NCBI RefSeq assembly: GCF_015350905.1
Contig: NZ_JADKRZ010000001.1
Coordinates: 124,001-188,000 of the forward strand
DNA length: 64,000 nt
Source of the DNA: Curtobacterium sp. VKM Ac-2865
GTDB lineage: Bacteria > Actinomycetota > Actinomycetes > Actinomycetales > Microbacteriaceae
Reading direction: 5' to 3'
Of this stretch, positions 27,294 to 35,735 are shown one piece after another; position 1 is the first letter of the stretch; the number at the start of each line of letters is the position of its first letter. Below the pieces are notes generated by a model, which was not told where the DNA came from, made no database searches, and saw nothing but the letters and a program-made list of their open reading frames with translations. The position numbers and the translations under genes are program-made.

Positions 27294-27872
27294 TCAGTCG
27301 CGGACGGCCGACCCGCCGAGCGCGCGTTCGACCACGGCCTCCGGCGACTCTGCGCCCTCCCGTGCCCACCAGGTCAGGGCGGCCGTCGCCTCGGCTGCGC
27401 GTGCTGCAGCGCGCACCGCGACGTGGAGGTCCGCGTGCTCGACCCCGTCGCGCTCGGCGATGGCCTCGCGCAGCACCTGCGTCAGTGCGCTGTGCTGTGC
27501 GGCGCCCTCACTCGCCAGGGACGGGTTCCGGTCGATCACCAGGAGCCGCCGCCGCGTGACGTCCTGGTCGTCGGGTGGGAACGCCGACGCCGTCACCAGC
27601 GCCGAGCACACGGCGGTGTCGCCGTCCACGTCGGCGGGGACCGCGCGCAGGGCTGCTGCGACCCGCTCGGTGAACTCGTCGAAGCCGCCCCAGACGAGCG
27701 ACCCCTTCGACGGGAAGAGCCGGAACACGGACCGGCGGCTCACGCCCGCGGCCGCGGCGACGTCGTCCATCGACACCGCGTCGAAGTCCCGCGCGGTGAA
27801 CAGCTCCAGGGCGACGGCGGCGATGTGGTGCGGCGCGATCGTCCGCGGTCGGCCGATGGGGGCGTCGGGCAT
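27294..27872 (-). CDS. TetR/AcrR-family transcriptional regulator
   Basis: The 192-residue protein has an N-terminal helix-turn-helix: IAAVALELFTARDFDAVSMD, then VAAAAGVSRRSVFRLFPSKG. A variable ligand-binding C-terminal domain follows. It is the probable repressor of the SDR 104 bases downstream, where CGGAA palindromes overlap the promoter. It starts back to back with another SDR gene 67 bases away. AAAGGAGG lies just before its ATG. A different dyad, AGCACTGAGTGCT, sits in its own leader and might serve autoregulation. The ligand is unknown. Confidence 0.88.
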   Translation of the reverse strand: MPDAPIGRPRTIAPHHIAAVALELFTARDFDAVSMDDVAAAAGVSRRSVFRLFPSKGSLVWGGFDEFTERVAAALRAVPADVDGDTAVCSALVTASAFPPDDQDVTRRRLLVIDRNPSLASEGAAQHSALTQVLREAIAERDGVEHADLHVAVRAAARAAEATAALTWWAREGAESPEAVVERALGGSAVRD

Positions 27873-27886
27873 CAGGGCCTCCTTTC

Positions 27887-27899
27887 AGCACTGAGTGCT
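27887..27899. promoter_or_regulatory. 13-bp dyad between TetR gene and divergent SDR
   Basis: AGCACT-G-AGTGCT is a perfect odd-centred palindrome in the 67-base divergent gap. It differs from the CGGAA operators, so either another regulator binds here or it is a hairpin in the TetR leader. Confidence 0.4.
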
Positions 27900-27939
27900 A
27901 CAACTGGTGACACGTGTTCGTGACTCACTGAGGAGAACC

Positions 27940-28698
27940 ATGACAGACACCACCGCCGGCCGCTTCGTCGGCAAGACCATCGTCGTGACCGGAGCCGGCT
28001 CCGGCATCGGCCGCGCGACCGCGATCCGCCTCACCGGCGAGGGCGGCCGCGTCATCGCGACCGACGTCGTCGCCGAGCGCCTCGACGCCCTGCGCGCCGA
28101 CCTGCCCGACGCCGACCTGGAGACCGTCGTCGGCGACGTCTCGCAGGCCGAGACCATCCAGCAGATCGTCGCCGCGGCGGGTGACCGCATCGACTCGCTC
28201 GCGAACGTCGCGGGGATCATGGACCGCTTCCTGCCGCCGTCCGAGGTCGACGACGCGACGTGGGAGCGGGTCTTCAGCGTGAACGTCACCGCGCCCATGC
28301 GGCTGACGCGCGCCGTGCTCCCGCTGATGATCGCCGCCGGTTCCGGCACGATCGTGAACGTCGCGTCCGAGGCCGCGCTCCGTGGCTCCACCGCTGGAGC
28401 GGCCTACACATCGTCCAAGCACGCCATCGCCGGCTTCACGAAGAGCATCGCGTTCTTCCACGGACCGCAGGGCATCCGCGCGAACGCCGTCGCACCGGGC
28501 GCGGTCGACACGAACATCGAGGCCCCGATGGGCAGCGAGTACGCCGCCAGCCGCATCGGACCCGTCGTCCAGGCGATCGTGCCCGCCCCCGCGCAGCCGG
28601 AACAGCTCGCCGCGGCGATCACCTGGCTGCTCAGCGAGGACTCGTCGAACGTCAACGGCGTCGTGCTGCCGAGTGACGGCGGTTGGTCCGCCGTCTAG
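27940..28698 (+). CDS. Classical short-chain dehydrogenase/reductase (FabG-like)
   Basis: The 252-residue protein is a textbook classical SDR: TGAGSGIG at 17-24, a NVAG motif (ANVAG), Ser in NVASEAALRG, YTSSK and the C-terminal VNGVVLPSDGGWSAV. It would oxidise or reduce a small alcohol or ketone with NAD(P). The ATG is fixed by AGGAGA five bases upstream. Its promoter region faces the TetR gene, so it may be a further target, although the CGGAA operator is not present here. A type C hairpin ends the gene. Confidence 0.9.
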   Translation: MTDTTAGRFVGKTIVVTGAGSGIGRATAIRLTGEGGRVIATDVVAERLDALRADLPDADLETVVGDVSQAETIQQIVAAAGDRIDSLANVAGIMDRFLPPSEVDDATWERVFSVNVTAPMRLTRAVLPLMIAAGSGTIVNVASEAALRGSTAGAAYTSSKHAIAGFTKSIAFFHGPQGIRANAVAPGAVDTNIEAPMGSEYAASRIGPVVQAIVPAPAQPEQLAAAITWLLSEDSSNVNGVVLPSDGGWSAV

Positions 28699-28712
28699 AC
28701 CCGGCCACAGGC

Positions 28713-28755
28713 GGACTGGAGGCTCGGTGCCGGACCGGCGCCGAGCCTCCTGTCC
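28713..28755. terminator. Type C hairpin between SDR and YceI genes
   Basis: GGAGGCTCGGTGCCGG and CCGGCGCCGAGCCTCC pair with one mismatch around a single base; outer arms GGACT and TGTCC extend it. The genes on either side converge. Confidence 0.7.
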
Positions 28756-28769
28756 GGTGGGGTGTGCGG

Positions 28770-29489
28770 CTACTGCTGCGGCGTCGCGTGGACGAGGAAC
28801 TCGACGGCTCCCGCATCGTCGACCTTCACGAACCCGAGGTTCGGCGCCTGCACGCCGAAGTCGGCGAAGGTGACCGGGACCGTGCCGGAGATGTCGACCC
28901 CGTCGCCGCTCAGACCGACCTCGAGCGTCGCGGTCACGGTCTTCGTCACGCCGTGCAGGGTGAGCTCCCCGGTGGCCTCGACCTGCTTCGTGTCGGTGCC
29001 CGTGGGGACGGCGTCCGCGATCGGCTTCGTGAGGGTGAAGGTGGCCGTCGGGAACGCCGACGTGTCGAGCGCGGAGTCCCGGAAGTAGGAGTCGCGCTGC
29101 TCGGAGTCGGTCGCGATGTCGCCGACCTGCACCTCGATCGTCGCGGCGGCGATGGCGGTGCCGTCGACCTTCGCGCTGCCGGAGACGCTCTTGGTGCGGC
29201 CTGTGACCGTGACGTCGTTCCCGTTGAGCACTTCGTGCAGGCGGTAGCCGGCCTCGGAGTCGCCACCGACGACCCAGTCGCCCGACAGGGTCTGCGTCGT
29301 CAGCGTGGAGGGCTCCCGGGTCGCGGCGACGGTCGGCGTGGCCGACGCCTTCGCGTTCTCGGTGTCCGAGTACACCGAGGTGCCGATCACGGTACCCACG
29401 ACGGCGAGCACGGCGACGCCGACGACGACGGAGATCCAGATGACGGCCGTGCGCCGGGGTGTGTTGCCGCGCCGGGATGAGGAGGTCAC
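28770..29489 (-). CDS. YceI-domain protein with N-terminal membrane anchor
   Basis: The 239-residue protein has a basic start (RRGNTPRR), one membrane helix (VIWISVVVGVAVLAVVG and onward), a Thr/Ser linker and then a YceI lipocalin-like beta barrel. The barrel carries LSGDWVVGGDSEAGYRLHEV, SALDTSAFPTATFTL and TLHGVTKTVTATLEV. YceI proteins bind isoprenoid or amphiphilic molecules; some are isoprenoid-binding periplasmic proteins. The anchored form fits actinobacteria with no outer membrane. The start is a GTG; it is divergent from the GT87-like gene, with 63 bases between. Confidence 0.85.
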   Translation of the reverse strand: MTSSSRRGNTPRRTAVIWISVVVGVAVLAVVGTVIGTSVYSDTENAKASATPTVAATREPSTLTTQTLSGDWVVGGDSEAGYRLHEVLNGNDVTVTGRTKSVSGSAKVDGTAIAAATIEVQVGDIATDSEQRDSYFRDSALDTSAFPTATFTLTKPIADAVPTGTDTKQVEATGELTLHGVTKTVTATLEVGLSGDGVDISGTVPVTFADFGVQAPNLGFVKVDDAGAVEFLVHATPQQ

Positions 29490-29540
29490 ACGGAGGACGC
29501 TGACACGTCACCCTCGGGAACTCCTGGGGACCGGTGCCGC

Positions 29541-29546
29541 TACGCT
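29541..29546 (+). promoter_or_regulatory. -10 box of leaderless GT87-like gene
   Basis: TACGCT ends six bases before the GTG at 29553. Confidence 0.45.
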
Positions 29547-29552
29547 CGTCCG

Positions 29553-30962
29553 GTGCAGCAGTCCAGGTGGTTCGAACGCGCCGGCTTCGGGGTCGCGTTC
29601 GCGGCCGTGCACCTCGTGCTGTGGTGGCTGACGACGGTGACCGCGAACCTGCCGCTCGGCGACGTGACGATCACGTACCGGCGGTGGATCGAGACCGGTC
29701 TGAGCTCCCACTTCTGGGTCGGGATGGACTCGGACTGGGTGTACCCGATCCTCGCGATCGTGCCGATGGCCGCTGCCGCGATCGGGGGTGTCGCCTCGAT
29801 CGGCACCGGCTGGCTCGTGCTGATGGTGCTGCTCGACGCCGTGGCCTGCGTGTTCCTGTGGCGGTTCCGGGCGCTCGGCGTGCGGGTCGTCTGGTGGTGG
29901 CTCGTGTTCCTGCTCGCGCTCGGCCCGATCGGGCTCGGGCGGATCGACACCGTCGCGACCGCCGTGGCCCTGGTCGGGGTCTGCTTCGTGGCGTCGCGGC
30001 CGGCCGTGGCGTCAGCGGTGTTCACCGTCGCGGCCTGGGTCAAGGTGTGGCCGGCGGCGCTCGTCGGGGTGCTCCTGCTCCTGCGGCGTGGGCACCGTGC
30101 CGGCGTGCTGACCGGGGCGTTGACCGTGACCGCGCTGGTCGTGCTCGTCGACGTGCTCTTCGGCGGGGCGGCACACCTGCTCTCGTTCATCGGCCAGCAG
30201 AGCGGCCGGGCGCTGCAGATCGAGGCACCGCTCGCGACGCCCTTCATGTGGGCCGCTGCCGCGCACGTGCCCGGCGCCGCCGTGTTCTACGACACCGAGA
30301 TCCTGACGTTCGAGGTCTCCGGTACGGGCACGCACCTGGCGGCAGCCGTGTCGACGCCGTTGATGGCGCTCGTCGTCGTCGCGGGCGTCGTCCTCGCCGC
30401 GTGGGCCGTCGGCCGTGGGGCACGCCGTACGGACGTGGCGCCGGTGCTCGCGCTGCTGTTGGTCGCGGCCCTCGTCGCGACGAACAAGGTCGGGTCGCCG
30501 CAGTACATCGGGTGGTTCGCCGTGCCGATCGTGTGGGGGCTGGTCGCGGGGCGGGGGAGCGCCAGGCGGTTCCTGCCCGTGGCGGTCGCCGCGCTGCCGA
30601 TGGCCCTGCTGACGCAGCTCGTCTACCCGGGGTGGTACGACCAGGTGCTCACCGTGCAGCCGTGGATCCTCGTGGTGTTGACCGTGCGGAACGTGCTCGA
30701 GGTCGCGATCCTGGTGTGGGCCATCGTGGTCGTGGTGCGGCTGGGGTCGGCCGGGCGACGCGGGGGTCCGGTCGGGCGGCGCGGGGCGCGTCCGGTCGGG
30801 CGGCGCGGATCGCGCGTCGCGTCGCGTCCGGTCGTGCGGCCGGGAGGCTCGGGTCGGGTTGCCGAGTCGGGTCCGATCCCCGGGGTCGGTCGGGACCACG
30901 GGTCGGGTCCGGTCCCCGGGTCTGGTCCGGACCACGAGTCGCGGGGCAGGATGGGCGCATGA
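29553..30962 (+). CDS. GT87/DUF2029-like polytopic membrane protein
   Basis: The 469-residue protein has about ten membrane helices. The first extracytoplasmic loop holds an acidic/aromatic stretch (DVTITYRRWIETGLSSHFWV, then GMDSDWVYPI) like the mannosyltransferases of family GT87. These use polyprenyl-phosphate-mannose to build envelope glycolipids; the donor here is a guess. The last 65 residues are a low-complexity tail of Gly, Arg, Pro and Ser (GGPVGRRGARPVGRRGSR...). The tail is encoded by short GC-rich direct repeats and looks like a late extension. The stop overlaps the start of the thiamine-binding protein gene by ATGA. The GTG start is leaderless. Confidence 0.75.
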   Translation: MQQSRWFERAGFGVAFAAVHLVLWWLTTVTANLPLGDVTITYRRWIETGLSSHFWVGMDSDWVYPILAIVPMAAAAIGGVASIGTGWLVLMVLLDAVACVFLWRFRALGVRVVWWWLVFLLALGPIGLGRIDTVATAVALVGVCFVASRPAVASAVFTVAAWVKVWPAALVGVLLLLRRGHRAGVLTGALTVTALVVLVDVLFGGAAHLLSFIGQQSGRALQIEAPLATPFMWAAAAHVPGAAVFYDTEILTFEVSGTGTHLAAAVSTPLMALVVVAGVVLAAWAVGRGARRTDVAPVLALLLVAALVATNKVGSPQYIGWFAVPIVWGLVAGRGSARRFLPVAVAALPMALLTQLVYPGWYDQVLTVQPWILVVLTVRNVLEVAILVWAIVVVVRLGSAGRRGGPVGRRGARPVGRRGSRVASRPVVRPGGSGRVAESGPIPGVGRDHGSGPVPGSGPDHESRGRMGA

Positions 30963-31273
30963 TCGTCGCGTTCTCCGTCGCCCCGTCCGGTGGTCCCTCC
31001 GAGCAGCCGGACGGGTCCGTGCACGATGCCGTCGCAGCGGCCGTGCGGGTGGTCCGCGAGTCCGGGCTCCCGAACCACACGTCCTCGATGTTCACCGAGA
31101 TCGAGGGGGAGTGGGACGAGGTGATGGCCGTCGTGAAGGCCGCCACCGAGGCCGTCGGGGTCTTCGGCACGCGGGTGTCGCTCGTGCTCAAGGCCGACAT
31201 CCGACCCGGGTACACGGGCGAGCTCGAGGGCAAGGTCGCACGCCTGGAGACGGCGCTCGAGGGCGGTTCCTGA
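30959..31273 (+). CDS. Thiamine-binding protein of the MTH1187/YqgV (DUF77) family
   Basis: The 104-residue ferredoxin-like protein begins MIVAFSVAPSG and has SVHDAVAAAVRVVRESGLPN, the conserved PNHTSSMFTEIEGEWDEVMA and VSLVLKADIRPGYTGELEGK. YqgV/MTH1187 proteins form tetramers and bind thiamine or hydroxymethylpyrimidine-like ligands. It overlaps the GT87-like gene by four bases and is translated with it. The function within the cell is uncertain; it may store or sense thiamine. Confidence 0.85.
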   Translation: MIVAFSVAPSGGPSEQPDGSVHDAVAAAVRVVRESGLPNHTSSMFTEIEGEWDEVMAVVKAATEAVGVFGTRVSLVLKADIRPGYTGELEGKVARLETALEGGS

Positions 31274-31379
31274 GCCCTCCACGACACGCCGCCCGGGTCC
31301 CGGTGATGTCGGTGGTCGGGTGTGTCATGGCTGCAGACGGACACAGCGGGTGTCCCGCCCGGACCACGAGGAGACCGTG

Positions 31380-31571
31380 ATGATGCACGACGGCTGGTGC
31401 CCCGACTGCGACCTGCGAACGGTCGTCATCGACTCAGACGAGTCCGGCTCCGGCAACGCCTGGGCGTCCTGCACGGAGTGCGGCGTCGGTTGGGTGCATC
31501 GTGACGAGCACCGGTCGGACGCGTCGCGTCGTGCCGCTGCGCAGCAGCCCGCGGAGCGTCGAGCGGCCTGA
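31380..31571 (+). CDS. Small zinc-ribbon protein
   Basis: The 63-residue protein starts MMHDGWCPDCDLRTVVID and has a second pair in SCTECGVGWVHRDEH, so C-x2-C...C-x2-C makes one zinc ribbon of about 30 residues. The tail is basic and Ala-rich. GAGGAG lies seven bases before the ATG. The gene follows the thiamine-binding protein by 106 bases and precedes an MFS exporter. No further domain; a protein-protein or nucleic-acid contact is typical of such ribbons but unproven. Confidence 0.7.
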   Translation: MMHDGWCPDCDLRTVVIDSDESGSGNAWASCTECGVGWVHRDEHRSDASRRAAAQQPAERRAA

Positions 31572-31656
31572 CCCTGTCCGGTCTGTCGTCGAGGTCGTTC
31601 ATCGACGAACTCGAATCGATTCGGTCCGGGCCTTTCGTCGATGCTTTGGAGCGGTC

Positions 31657-31694
31657 TACACTGAATCGACCGAGTCGCTCCGCTGACTCGGTCG
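31657..31694 (+). promoter_or_regulatory. Promoter and leader hairpin before the MFS gene
   Basis: TACACT at 31657-31662 fits a -10 box. Just after the predicted start site, CGACCGAGTC-GCTCCGCT-GACTCGGTCG (31667-31694) forms a strong stem with an eight-base loop. About 160 bases of leader follow before the ATG, which may hold a regulatory structure. The palindrome CGAATCGATTCG is at 31612-31623. Confidence 0.4.
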
Positions 31695-31853
31695 CTTCCG
31701 TTCACCGCCGAACGGGCCGGCTCAGACGTCGGTCGTGACGATGCGGTCCGGACGCCGGGCCTCGGGCGGCCCCGTCGACGCCGCTCCGCCGACCGCGAAC
31801 CTGACCGTGTCCACGGTCGGTCCTGCCCGCACCTCGTTCGAAGACCAGGCACC

Positions 31854-33122
31854 ATGTCCCAGCTCACGCCGGCGCGACGCGCGCTCGCGATCACTGCCCT
31901 CGCCCTCGGCGGGTTCGCCATCGGGTCGACCGAGTTCGTCGCGATGGGCCTGTTGCCGAACATCGCCGCAGCGCTCCTGCCGACGCAGTACTCCGCCGAT
32001 CCGGACGCCGGCATCGCGCACGCCGGGTGGCTCGTCAGCGCCTACGCACTCGGCGTCGTGGTCGGTGCCCCGACCATCGCCGCGATGAGTGCCAGGTTCC
32101 CCCGCAAAGGCCTGCTCATGGTGCTGCTCGTCGGGTTCGTGGTGGCGACGGTGGCGAGCGCGGTGCTGCCCTCGTTCGGCCTGGTCCTCGTCGCACGCTT
32201 CGTCGCCGGCCTCCCGCACGGCGCGTACTTCGGCATCGCGTCGATCGTCGCCGGCGACATCATGGGCCCGGGCAAGCGCGGCAAGGGCATCGCGATGGTG
32301 CTGCTGGGGCTGTCGGTCGCGAACGTCATCGGCGTGCCCGCGATCACGTGGATCGGGCAGATGTCCGGGTGGCGCGTGGCCTACGGCGTCGTCGCGGTCC
32401 TCTTCGTCGCGACCCTCCTCGCCGTGTCCGCCTTCGTCCCGCGATCCGCTCGGGACGAGTCCGCCTCGATCCGTCGGGAGCTCAGTGCCTTCCGCGTTCC
32501 GCAGGTCTGGCTCGTGATGGGGCTCGGGGCCGTCGGGTTCGGTGGGTTCTTCGCCGTCTACTCGTACATCTCGCCGCTCGTCACGAACGTCACGGGCCTG
32601 TCCGAGTCCGTCGTGCCGCTCGTGCTCGTGGTGGTCGGACTCGGCATGGTCGTCGGCGGCGTGCTCGGCGGGCACCTGGCGGACCACAGCGTCAAGCGCA
32701 CGATCTACGTCGGCATGTTCGCGCTCATCGGCTCGCTGCTGTTCATGGTGCTCACCGCACAGTGGACCGTCGGTGTCTTCGTCGGGGCGTTCCTGCTCGG
32801 TGCGACCTCGTCCGCGATCCCGCCGGCGGTGCAGTCGCGCCTGATGGACATGGCCGGTGACGCCAGGACGATCGCGGCGGCGCTGAACCACTCCGCGTTC
32901 AACATCGGCAACTCGCTCGGTGCGGCCCTCGGCGGTGCGGTCATCGCGGCCGGGTTCGGGTTCCTCGCGCCGGGGTGGCTCGGCATCGGGCTCGCGCTGC
33001 TCGGCGTCGGCATGACGGCCATCAGCTACGGGGTCGAGCGTCGGACGAACCGCCGAGCGGCAGCTGCCGCCGCCGAGCACACCTCGACGGGCCCGATCGA
33101 GGCCCCGGTCCCCGTCGGCTGA
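31854..33122 (+). CDS. MFS transporter of the DHA1/AraJ-like group
   Basis: This 422-residue protein has twelve predicted membrane helices in two halves, with a loop of Arg and Ser (FVPRSARDESASIRRE) between them. The N-terminus ALALGGFAIGSTEFVAMGLL carries the GxxEFxxxGLLP signature of the YdhP/AraJ group of proton-linked exporters. Candidate substrates are drugs or sugars. The C-terminus is basic and Ala-rich. It is not near an obvious regulator. Three type A repeats lie immediately after its stop codon. Confidence 0.88.
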   Translation: MSQLTPARRALAITALALGGFAIGSTEFVAMGLLPNIAAALLPTQYSADPDAGIAHAGWLVSAYALGVVVGAPTIAAMSARFPRKGLLMVLLVGFVVATVASAVLPSFGLVLVARFVAGLPHGAYFGIASIVAGDIMGPGKRGKGIAMVLLGLSVANVIGVPAITWIGQMSGWRVAYGVVAVLFVATLLAVSAFVPRSARDESASIRRELSAFRVPQVWLVMGLGAVGFGGFFAVYSYISPLVTNVTGLSESVVPLVLVVVGLGMVVGGVLGGHLADHSVKRTIYVGMFALIGSLLFMVLTAQWTVGVFVGAFLLGATSSAIPPAVQSRLMDMAGDARTIAAALNHSAFNIGNSLGAALGGAVIAAGFGFLAPGWLGIGLALLGVGMTAISYGVERRTNRRAAAAAAEHTSTGPIEAPVPVG

Positions 33123-33174
33123 CCCGCTCGCCAGACCCGCTCCTCGTCGTCCCGTTCGTCGTCATCCCCAGGCG

Positions 33175-33234
33175 GTGAGATCGCACTTCGTGTCGGGTCC
33201 GGCGCGGCTGAGGCGACACGAAGTGCGATCTCAC
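33175..33234. repeat. Type A palindromic repeat (A2)
   Basis: gtgagatcgcacttcgtgtc at one end faces gacacgaagtgcgatctcac at the other, separated by a 20-base GC-rich centre. It lies 53 bases after the MFS stop. Confidence 0.85.
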
Positions 33235-33305
33235 CGGAACTCCGGCGTGGGGGCGTGGGGCGGTGCGGGGCGCACGGGTGGTTCGGGGACGCGCCAACCC
33301 CGGCA

Positions 33306-33366
33306 GTGAGATCGCACTTCGTGTCGGGACGACTGGAACGGAGGCGACACGAAGTGCGATCTCAGC
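33306..33366. repeat. Type A palindromic repeat (A3)
   Basis: Same arms as A2 with the centre gggacgactggaacggaggc. It is 131 bases after A2. Confidence 0.85.
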
Positions 33367-33557
33367 GGAACTCCGGCGGGCGCCGAGCGGGTGCGACACG
33401 CCGCCGGTGTGCCGTCGAGGGGGCAGCGCTCGTCGTTCGCGGCGTCGGGGAGCGACGACTCGTGGCCGCTCGGCGGACGTGAGCGGGGTGTCGTGGCCGC
33501 TCGGCAGGCAGCCGGTCAGGGGTGTCCGGCTGCGCCCGACACCCCCCGCCCCCTACG

Positions 33558-33617
33558 ACGAGATCGCACTCGGTGTCGGGTCGACCGGGGTCGAGGCGAC
33601 ACGGAGTGCGATCTCAG
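33558..33617. repeat. Type A palindromic repeat (A4), variant arms
   Basis: The left arm has CACTCGGTGTCGG and the right arm CGACACGGAGTG, so both arms differ from A1-A3 but still pair with one mismatch. Linked changes in both arms suggest the folded form matters. The rest of 33123-33654 has no gene. Confidence 0.8.
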
Positions 33618-33654
33618 CGGAACGGGCTCAGCTGAACGGGTTCAGCGGAGCGGG

Positions 33655-34326
33655 CTACAGGCCGTGGGGGCTGCCGTCCTGCACGATGATGCCGTCGGTG
33701 ATCGCCCGCTTCCGGAGCGCCACCTTCGTGCCCACGTCGAAGCCGGCCACGCGGTACTTCTCGCGGATGCGCTTGAGGTAGCTCTTCGCGGTCTCCTCGG
33801 AGATGCCGAGCTGGTACGCCACGCTCTTCACGGGCTCGCCGCCGCCGTAGAGCGCCATGACGCGACGCTCCTGCGCGCTCAGCTTCGGCACGCCGCCGAC
33901 GTCGCCGGAGTTGATCGCCAGGTCGAGCTCCGCGGACACGTACTGCTCGCCGCGCTGGGCGGAGCGGATGGCCTCGACGATCATGTCGGCGTCCTCGCTC
34001 TTGACGAGGTAGCCGAGGGCGCCGGACCCGAGGGCCTCGCGCACGACGTTCGGCTCCGAGTACGTGCTCATCACGACGGTCTTCACGCCGGCGGTCTTCA
34101 GCGTCGAGATCTTCAGCGAGACCGGGATGGAGTCCTTGAGGTCGAGGTCGAGGAGCACCACGTCCACCGGGAACGCCGGGCTCGTGAGGAGCTCCGGCCA
34201 GGTCGTGACGGCGGCGACGAGCGTGATGTCGTCGGCGGCGCCCCGGATCCACTCGGTCAGCGCGCCGAGGAGCATCCTGTGGTCGTCGACGAGTGCGAGT
34301 CGGATCGGTTCCTCTGGAGTCGCCAT
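33655..34326 (-). CDS. LuxR-family response regulator
   Basis: The 223-residue protein joins a receiver domain (LALVDDHRMLLG, phospho-acceptor Asp in VVLLDLDLKD, SyE loop and GYLVKSED) to a LuxR/NarL helix-turn-helix (LSAQERRVMALYGGGEPVKS, LGISEETAKSYLKRIREK). It is the output of the sensor genes immediately upstream on the same strand, 86 bases away. The HTH helix SEETAKSYLKRI is less typical than that of NarL. The target genes are not evident. All key phosphorylation residues are present. Confidence 0.9.
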   Translation of the reverse strand: MATPEEPIRLALVDDHRMLLGALTEWIRGAADDITLVAAVTTWPELLTSPAFPVDVVLLDLDLKDSIPVSLKISTLKTAGVKTVVMSTYSEPNVVREALGSGALGYLVKSEDADMIVEAIRSAQRGEQYVSAELDLAINSGDVGGVPKLSAQERRVMALYGGGEPVKSVAYQLGISEETAKSYLKRIREKYRVAGFDVGTKVALRKRAITDGIIVQDGSPHGL

Positions 34327-34412
34327 GTCGGCGTCCTTTCTCGTGGTCTGCGTGGCCGAGCCTAGAGGTCGGCTGCACGCTGGAGGCGCAGGTGGTCAGG
34401 GTGTCCGGCAGG

Positions 34413-35735
34413 TCACATGTTCGGGTGTCGACTCACGACGCAGTGGGCGACGATGTGCAGGACGCCCTCGCGGACGTTCTCGGTGTACGGCCCGATGCGC
34501 TGCAGACCGGTCCAGGCGGGCGGCCCGAGACGTCGACGCGGCACGCCCCGGGACTCGATGACGATCGGCACGTCCATGGTCTCGTCGGAGACCGGGTGTC
34601 CCGCCGTGCCGACGGGCCCGAGCGTGACGGAGACCACCGGGACGCCGGGCTGGTGTCCGCGGCCGTCCCCGACCATCTGCCACAGCGCCTGGAGCAGTCC
34701 GTCGCGCTGCGCGGGCGTGAGGTGTCCGGCGAGGGAGCTCGGGTCGGCGACGCTCACGGCCCGGCCGAGGTGGTCGGACTCGGTGATGGCGTGGTACAGC
34801 CAGGTCTCGCGGCGACCCTCGATGAGGTGCAGGCGGAGTTCGGTGGCGAGCGAGGCGGCGACCGAGGACGAGGCGTCGGACAGGGGCAGCGGGTCGGTGC
34901 CGTTGGCCACGGCGTCGAGGAGCTTCTCGGCGGCGAGGTCGAGGCGGGCGAGTTCGTCCGAGGCCAGCATCCCGACGGCGAACTGCGGCGCACCGACGTT
35001 CGACTGCACGAGCACCCGGTCGAGCTCGCGCTGCACGAGCTGCCGGAACCGGTGCGTCACGAAGATGGCGACCGACGGCGGCACGATGACGAGCGCCAGC
35101 AGGGAGAACAGCCCCGGGATCGTGTCGGTCGTGATCGGGGTCGACGCGAGCGACATCCCGACGAAGGCCAGCCCGAGGACGGCGATCGCAGCGGCGACCT
35201 CGCGCGCGGGTCGCAGCGTCGCGACCGGCAGCAGCGCGAACCCGGCGGCGACCGAGGCGCTGGCCGTGTGGGCGAGGTCGTGCTCGGGCCAGATGCCGAT
35301 GAAGTCGAGCGTGACGACGCAGCTGAGCACCACGCAGATGAGGGCGAACGCGACACCGGTGAGCCGCTCGCCGTAGGTCATGACGCTGAGCCCGACACCG
35401 ACCGCGGCGATGACGAACAGGATCCACGCGGCGGCGGGGAGCCACGGGTCCTGGTACCCGGACCAGCCCGTCAGGAAGAACACGATGCCGGAGACCGCTT
35501 CGAGTGCCGTCAGCACCGCGGCGCCGAGGCCGAGGTGCCCAGCACCGAGGGACGCACCCGGCTTGGCGGCCTGCCGCAGCGACCGCGCTCCCGTGGAGGT
35601 GGAGGGCAGGCCGCGCGCCTGCCGACGTTCCGTGCCCCGGTACCGCTCACGCGCCTCCCGGCGGGTCCGCGGAGCGGGCTGTCTCGTGTCACCGGGCAGA
35701 CTGCGACCGATGGTGTCCTCGGGGGTGCGGGTCAT
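34413..35735 (-). CDS. Membrane sensor-like protein, degenerate histidine kinase partner
   Basis: The 440-residue protein starts with 70 basic, disordered residues. Seven or so membrane helices follow (LTALEAVSGIVFFLTGW to LALVIVPPSVAIFVTHRF), then a cytoplasmic C-terminus of about 240 residues. That tail has the general shape of a kinase core. Yet it has no recognisable H-box His, no N-box and no glycine-rich ATP motif. It lies between the real sensor kinase (ATGA overlap) and the response regulator. It may be an inactive partner that tunes or dimerises with the kinase. No family name is secure. Confidence 0.7.
   Translation of the reverse strand: MTRTPEDTIGRSLPGDTRQPAPRTRREARERYRGTERRQARGLPSTSTGARSLRQAAKPGASLGAGHLGLGAAVLTALEAVSGIVFFLTGWSGYQDPWLPAAAWILFVIAAVGVGLSVMTYGERLTGVAFALICVVLSCVVTLDFIGIWPEHDLAHTASASVAAGFALLPVATLRPAREVAAAIAVLGLAFVGMSLASTPITTDTIPGLFSLLALVIVPPSVAIFVTHRFRQLVQRELDRVLVQSNVGAPQFAVGMLASDELARLDLAAEKLLDAVANGTDPLPLSDASSSVAASLATELRLHLIEGRRETWLYHAITESDHLGRAVSVADPSSLAGHLTPAQRDGLLQALWQMVGDGRGHQPGVPVVSVTLGPVGTAGHPVSDETMDVPIVIESRGVPRRRLGPPAWTGLQRIGPYTENVREGVLHIVAHCVVSRHPNM

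Noticed and set aside
33123..33654. An insertion sequence behind the MFS gene
   Set aside because: No transposase frame is present and the inverted repeats are complete palindromes, not terminal repeats around a gene.
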